Source: Parasporobacterium sp.
GTDB taxonomy: Bacteria; Bacillota; Clostridia; Lachnospirales; Lachnospiraceae
DNA: 64,000 bases
Direction: 5' to 3'
Assembly: GCA_017510065.1 (NCBI GenBank)
Contig: JAFWOB010000160.1
Location: 1 to 64,000 of the forward strand
In this document: one piece after another, positions 61,038-64,000 of the stretch
Position numbering within the stretch: position 1 is the first letter of the stretch
How the letters are laid out: each line of letters begins with the position of its first letter
Position numbers and translations under genes: made by a program
The notes under the pieces: model-generated
What the model saw: only the letters and a program-made list of their open reading frames with translations
Told to the model about the DNA's origin: nothing
Databases searched by the model: none

Positions 61038-63299
61038 ATGATTGAGCCGAAGGGCAGAAAAGAGAAGATCAAGAAAGGACAGCGTAAGGGTCTGCAGGCA
61101 GGATCCGCGGCCATGCTGATCGTTTTGGGACTGACAGCAGTCCTGCTGCTGAGCGGATGTACGATCCGGGATGCCGTAAATCCCCTTGCGGCATATTTCG
61201 GACGGGATGCTTCCTCAGAAGAGGAGACAGCCCATGTTTCCATAGAAGATATGCTGACGACGTCCTCGGTAAAGGATGCGGAAGGCAGAGCCGCCGTGAA
61301 GGCAAACGGAGAGCCTCTGACGGTCATGGCCATCTATGAGACGGCTACCGGAGGAGAACCGAGGATCAATTCTAACGGTGAACTGGAGACTTATCCACTG
61401 GGAGAAGTGGTAACTTATGCGCCGGGTAGTGTCTCGGTCCTTCCTGACGGAACTGCCGAGACATATGCAGGCGGCGAGCCCGTTACGAATCTTCTGGGGC
61501 TTCCGATGAAGGATTCGTCCGGAGATATCATGACCAGGGCAGCCGGGGAATTCGTAACTCACGGAGCCGATGACATCGTTTATGATGAAAACGGCGAAAG
61601 AGTTGTATATTCCGGAGAACAGATGACCTATGCAGCCGGGGAAAGCAAATATGATACCAACGGCGAGCGGGAGACCAGACCGATCATTGTTCATCGAGAC
61701 AGTGACGGAGAAGTGATGACCGATGCATCCGGAGAGATCATGATCGGCGACATTGAGATCATGACAGAAGCATCCGGAGCACCGAAGCTGGAAGCAGACG
61801 GCGAGATTGCAACCAAACAGCTGGATCCTATCGCTCCGGAGAGAAAGGTCGATTCTCTGCTGGAGGAAGGACAGTATTACATCAACAATATTACTTCCAA
61901 CTATGTGTTCTTCGCAGCACCGGAAGTACAAGCGGAGGATATCCATCTGGTTTCCGATGAAGACATCAATCCCAATACTTTCTGGGGTGAGAACGGCAGC
62001 GGAACGGTAAAGAACCTGCAGTTGGAGATCATCGGTGAGAGCCTGCCGTATTTTGAAATCAACTATGACCTGGAAGGGTATGCCTATTTTACTCTGGAAG
62101 GGACCAATGAAGTATTGACTCTGGCAGGAGACCTGCGAAACGGAGTTAATGTCATGCCCAAGGAAGAAGTGGTTACGGATTATGAACAGTACAAGTACTG
62201 GGATGATCCGGTCTATACCGTGGCTGACAACCAGAAATGGATCATCAAAGACGAAGGAAACGGAGCCTTTTCCATCCGCAGTTATCTGGATGAAAACTAC
62301 GCTATGACCGTGGACGATGAGTTCGGAACACAGTATGCCAATATCATGATGTGGACGTACGACGGAAGGGATCTGCAGAAGTTCCATTTCGGTCAGGAGC
62401 AGGCTATCCAGAAATACTTTGAGCCCGGCATCTATTATATCAGCTCGGGTCTCAGCAACTGGATGATGATGAGTATCGGTGATGACAACTATTATGAAGG
62501 AGAATCCCTGTATCTGTACCGCTCTGATCAGGGGGATGGCCAGGCCTGGGATATTTCCTATGACGATTACGGGTTTGCCATTATCAAACATGCCGGCTCT
62601 GACCTGGCACTGTCTGTTTCAGGCCATTATGCGGCAGATGACCAGTCGATCATCCAGATGCCTTATGATGGTGAAAGCTGGCAGAAATGGATCATTGCCC
62701 CGCATAAACATGGTGGATATTATATCAGGAGTGCCCTGAATGTATCTGTAGTCATGGACCTGACAGACGGTCAGGCAAGAAATATGCGCTCCATCAAGAT
62801 GCACTGGAACAATGACACCTTTGCAGAGTCCTGGAACTTCCATAGAGAAGAGATTCCGGATCCACATGCTTATGAGACGATGGATGAGTACGCGCAGAAT
62901 TTCTCATCGGAGACAGAATACCTGATCCTGATCGACCAGTGGTGGAACAAAGTTGGTGTTTATCAGGGAGAGCAGGGAAAATGGACAAATATTTTCTACT
63001 GGGACTGCGTGACCGGCAAGTCGGAAACGCCGACCGTGACAGGAGAGTTTTCCATTTACGCCAAGAGCCCATCCTTTGACGGCAACATGGATACGCCGGT
63101 CTGGTATACCTGCTATTATGCCTCCATGTGGTATCCGGAATACTTCTTCCACAGCATCATATATTACCAGGGAACCTGGGATATTATGGATGCATCCATG
63201 GGCTACAATGCTTCTCACGGATGTGTGAGACTGTATACGGACAATGCCGAGTGGATCTATGACAATGTACCGCTGAATACCAAGGTGGTTTCCTACTAA
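61038..63299 (+). CDS. lipoprotein L,D-transpeptidase with internal repeats and ricin-like modules
   Basis: A 753-residue surface protein. A basic cytoplasmic start precedes a hydrophobic stretch and lipobox LLSGC (C41). Residues about 75-255 are short imperfect repeats of the type 'DxNGExxTYxxGExVT' (NSNGELETYPLGEVVTYAPG; DENGERVVYSGEQMTYAAGE; DSDGEVMTDASGEIM). From about 270 to 610, ricin-type beta-trefoil-like units follow (YYINNITSNYVFF, KWIIKDEGNGAFSIRSYLDE, YYISSGLSNWMMMSIGDDN). The last 130 residues are a YkuD domain with catalytic ASHGCVR (H727, C729). It should cross-link peptidoglycan by 3-3 bonds, or anchor proteins, and may bind sugars. Confidence 0.9.
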   Translation: MIEPKGRKEKIKKGQRKGLQAGSAAMLIVLGLTAVLLLSGCTIRDAVNPLAAYFGRDASSEEETAHVSIEDMLTTSSVKDAEGRAAVKANGEPLTVMAIYETATGGEPRINSNGELETYPLGEVVTYAPGSVSVLPDGTAETYAGGEPVTNLLGLPMKDSSGDIMTRAAGEFVTHGADDIVYDENGERVVYSGEQMTYAAGESKYDTNGERETRPIIVHRDSDGEVMTDASGEIMIGDIEIMTEASGAPKLEADGEIATKQLDPIAPERKVDSLLEEGQYYINNITSNYVFFAAPEVQAEDIHLVSDEDINPNTFWGENGSGTVKNLQLEIIGESLPYFEINYDLEGYAYFTLEGTNEVLTLAGDLRNGVNVMPKEEVVTDYEQYKYWDDPVYTVADNQKWIIKDEGNGAFSIRSYLDENYAMTVDDEFGTQYANIMMWTYDGRDLQKFHFGQEQAIQKYFEPGIYYISSGLSNWMMMSIGDDNYYEGESLYLYRSDQGDGQAWDISYDDYGFAIIKHAGSDLALSVSGHYAADDQSIIQMPYDGESWQKWIIAPHKHGGYYIRSALNVSVVMDLTDGQARNMRSIKMHWNNDTFAESWNFHREEIPDPHAYETMDEYAQNFSSETEYLILIDQWWNKVGVYQGEQGKWTNIFYWDCVTGKSETPTVTGEFSIYAKSPSFDGNMDTPVWYTCYYASMWYPEYFFHSIIYYQGTWDIMDASMGYNASHGCVRLYTDNAEWIYDNVPLNTKVVSY

Positions 63300-63315
63300 A
63301 GAAAGAGAGAAGATT

Positions 63316-63546
63316 ATGGAAGAACTGCTCAGAATACTGGACGAGATCGATCCTTCGATCGATTACGCAAATGTAACAGACCTGATCGACGGCAAACGAC
63401 TGGATTCCTTTGAGATTGTGACACTGGTTACGGAGATTTCCGATGCTTTCGGGATCGAAGTGACTGCAAAATGGATGGAAGCTGAGAACTTCAATTCGGT
63501 GGATGCCATCTGGAACATGATCCAACGGATCAAAGAAGAAGATTGA
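63316..63546 (+). CDS. stand-alone acyl carrier protein (DltC-like)
   Basis: A 76-residue, acidic four-helix carrier. The phosphopantetheine serine is S31 in the RLDSFEIVTLV motif (DSF rather than DSL), followed by EISDAFGIEV. DSF and the length are closer to D-alanyl or aryl carrier proteins than to the fatty-acid AcpP. No ligase, MBOAT acyltransferase or ketosynthase is adjacent within the window. It is 16 bp after the L,D-transpeptidase and before a terminator, so the two are co-transcribed and may share a wall-modifying role (inference). Confidence 0.85.
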   Translation: MEELLRILDEIDPSIDYANVTDLIDGKRLDSFEIVTLVTEISDAFGIEVTAKWMEAENFNSVDAIWNMIQRIKEED

Positions 63547-63557
63547 ACGAAACTGAA

Positions 63558-63583
63558 GGGATGCCCAAGCGGCATCCCTTTTT
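63558..63583 (+). terminator. rho-independent terminator after the carrier protein
   Basis: GGGATGCC (63558-63565), loop CAAGC, GGCATCCC (63571-63578), then TTTTT. Confidence 0.92.
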
Positions 63584-63591
63584 GTCATATA

Positions 63592-63860
63592 TTGGTTTTG
63601 AGGAGGGTCGACTATCCTTATTTCTGCAGGACGTTGGTTTTGAGAAGGGTCGACTATCCTTATTTTTGACATGTGTTGATTTTAAGAATAGCCAACTATC
63701 CTTAATTTTGCCATATGCTGATTTTGAGAGTAGTCTACTATTCTCAATTTTGCCATAAGCTTGTTTTGTGTATAGTCAACTATTCTTATTTCCATCAAGT
63801 GCCGAATTTGCGGATAGTCGACTATTTTCAATTCGGTCATAATACCTGTTTGGCGATGCC
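63592..63860. repeat. 42-bp tandem repeat array with GTCGAC-type palindromic core
   Basis: Six units begin at 63592, 63634, 63676, 63718, 63760 and 63802, exactly 42 bp apart, with a decayed seventh from 63844. The common part is TTTTGAGxATAGTCGACTAT followed by CCTTATTTT; the centre ATAGTCGACTAT is a perfect palindrome in the consensus. Divergence rises towards the right. Because 42 is divisible by 3 the array leaves two frames open (63543-63758 and 63715-63906), but neither has a ribosome binding site and the first overlaps the terminator, so I do not call genes. Confidence 0.85.
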
Positions 63861-63908
63861 GAAAGCCCAGGAATCACCGAGGATAAACCAGGGCTACAGG
63901 CGATAAGA

Positions 63909-64000
63909 TTGACAAATTCATGCAAAAATGAGAAAATTAACAAATATTTAATAATAGTAAAACAAATGTAATATTACACTGCAATTGTCAAAGAGTTTTT
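63909..64000 (+). other. AT-rich end of window, possible promoter start
   Basis: A TTGACA at 63909-63914 is followed by AT-rich sequence with no clear -10 box at 17 bp; CAATTGTCAAAGAG near 63982-63995 is the end of the window. It may belong to the regulatory region of the next gene, which is not visible. No coding sequence is seen. Confidence 0.25.

Noticed and set aside
61215-62591. A 458-codon minus-strand frame opposite the L,D-transpeptidase
   Set aside because: Antisense shadow; the plus strand encodes a coherent lipoprotein with catalytic motifs.
63592-63860. CRISPR array
   Set aside because: There are no unique spacers: the whole 42-bp unit repeats, with gradual divergence along the array, and no cas gene is near.
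63543-63906. Two repeat-encoded small proteins (14-residue repeats)
   Set aside because: The frames are open only because the repeat period is a multiple of three; no ribosome binding site, the first overlaps a terminator, and two frames are equally open.

Overview
The window is a continuous piece of a chromosome from a Gram-positive, low-to-mid GC member of the Clostridia, most probably a Lachnospiraceae-type gut anaerobe. The evidence is the rpmG-secE-nusG-rplK-rplA-rplJ-rplL-rpoB-rpoC block with Firmicutes-type L1 and L10 leaders, purine-rich ribosome binding sites with frequent TTG/GTG starts, a Tad/Flp pilus locus with DUF5702 and DUF6382-FHA proteins and no secretin, a diadenylate cyclase (cdaA-cdaR) operon, and the absence of any outer-membrane gene. 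Genus and species cannot be fixed from the sequence alone.

Layout. 1-6.2 kb is a patchy accessory stretch: a DUF3784-type membrane protein, a decayed ATPase relic, two paralogous secreted alpha/beta hydrolases (the first lacks the nucleophile serine at the expected place), a palindrome followed by a group IIC intron relic, a DMT-type exporter and a truncated YciI gene. 6.3-9.6 kb is a TRAP transporter in the order M-P-Q. 9.6-19.3 kb is housekeeping: rsmJ, threonine ammonia-lyase, a YczE-like membrane protein, then a compact aromatic operon aroB-aroA-aroC-aroQ-aroE/K (fused) ending in a DUF4080 radical SAM gene. 19.3-29.5 kb is a Tad/Flp pilus operon with its own promoter, an unusual TadC, a TadE-like protein with a duplicated Cys/His unit, and a 119-nt imperfect palindrome inside the operon. 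29.6-36.7 kb holds a rhomboid protease, a HIT protein, xanthine phosphoribosyltransferase and a four-gene BMP-family nucleoside-type ABC importer.

36.7-37.0 kb contains a nested palindromic repeat whose relative lies after rpoC at 60.8 kb; the inner stems differ by paired, compensating changes. Next come a DJ-1 protein, a D,D-carboxypeptidase, the convergent xpaC-telA pair, and from 41.5 to 49.3 kb one apparent transcription unit: an alpha-oxoamine synthase resembling bacterial serine palmitoyltransferase, a ketoreductase-like SDR, two uncharacterised membrane proteins, cdaA, cdaR, galE and a sugar-phosphate transferase. This envelope-centred unit is the best candidate for an undescribed system: a possible sphingoid-base-like lipid route joined to c-di-AMP synthesis in a Firmicute.

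49.3-60.7 kb is the conserved ribosomal/RNA polymerase region. It is ordinary apart from an Ala/Pro/Glu-rich tail on L10 and one substitution in the RpoB rifampicin region. The end of the window has a lipoprotein L,D-transpeptidase with internal repeats and ricin-like modules, a stand-alone acyl carrier protein, a terminator, and an exact 42-bp-period tandem repeat centred on a GTCGAC palindrome. No tRNA, rRNA, CRISPR array, intact transposase, prophage or defence island was seen.
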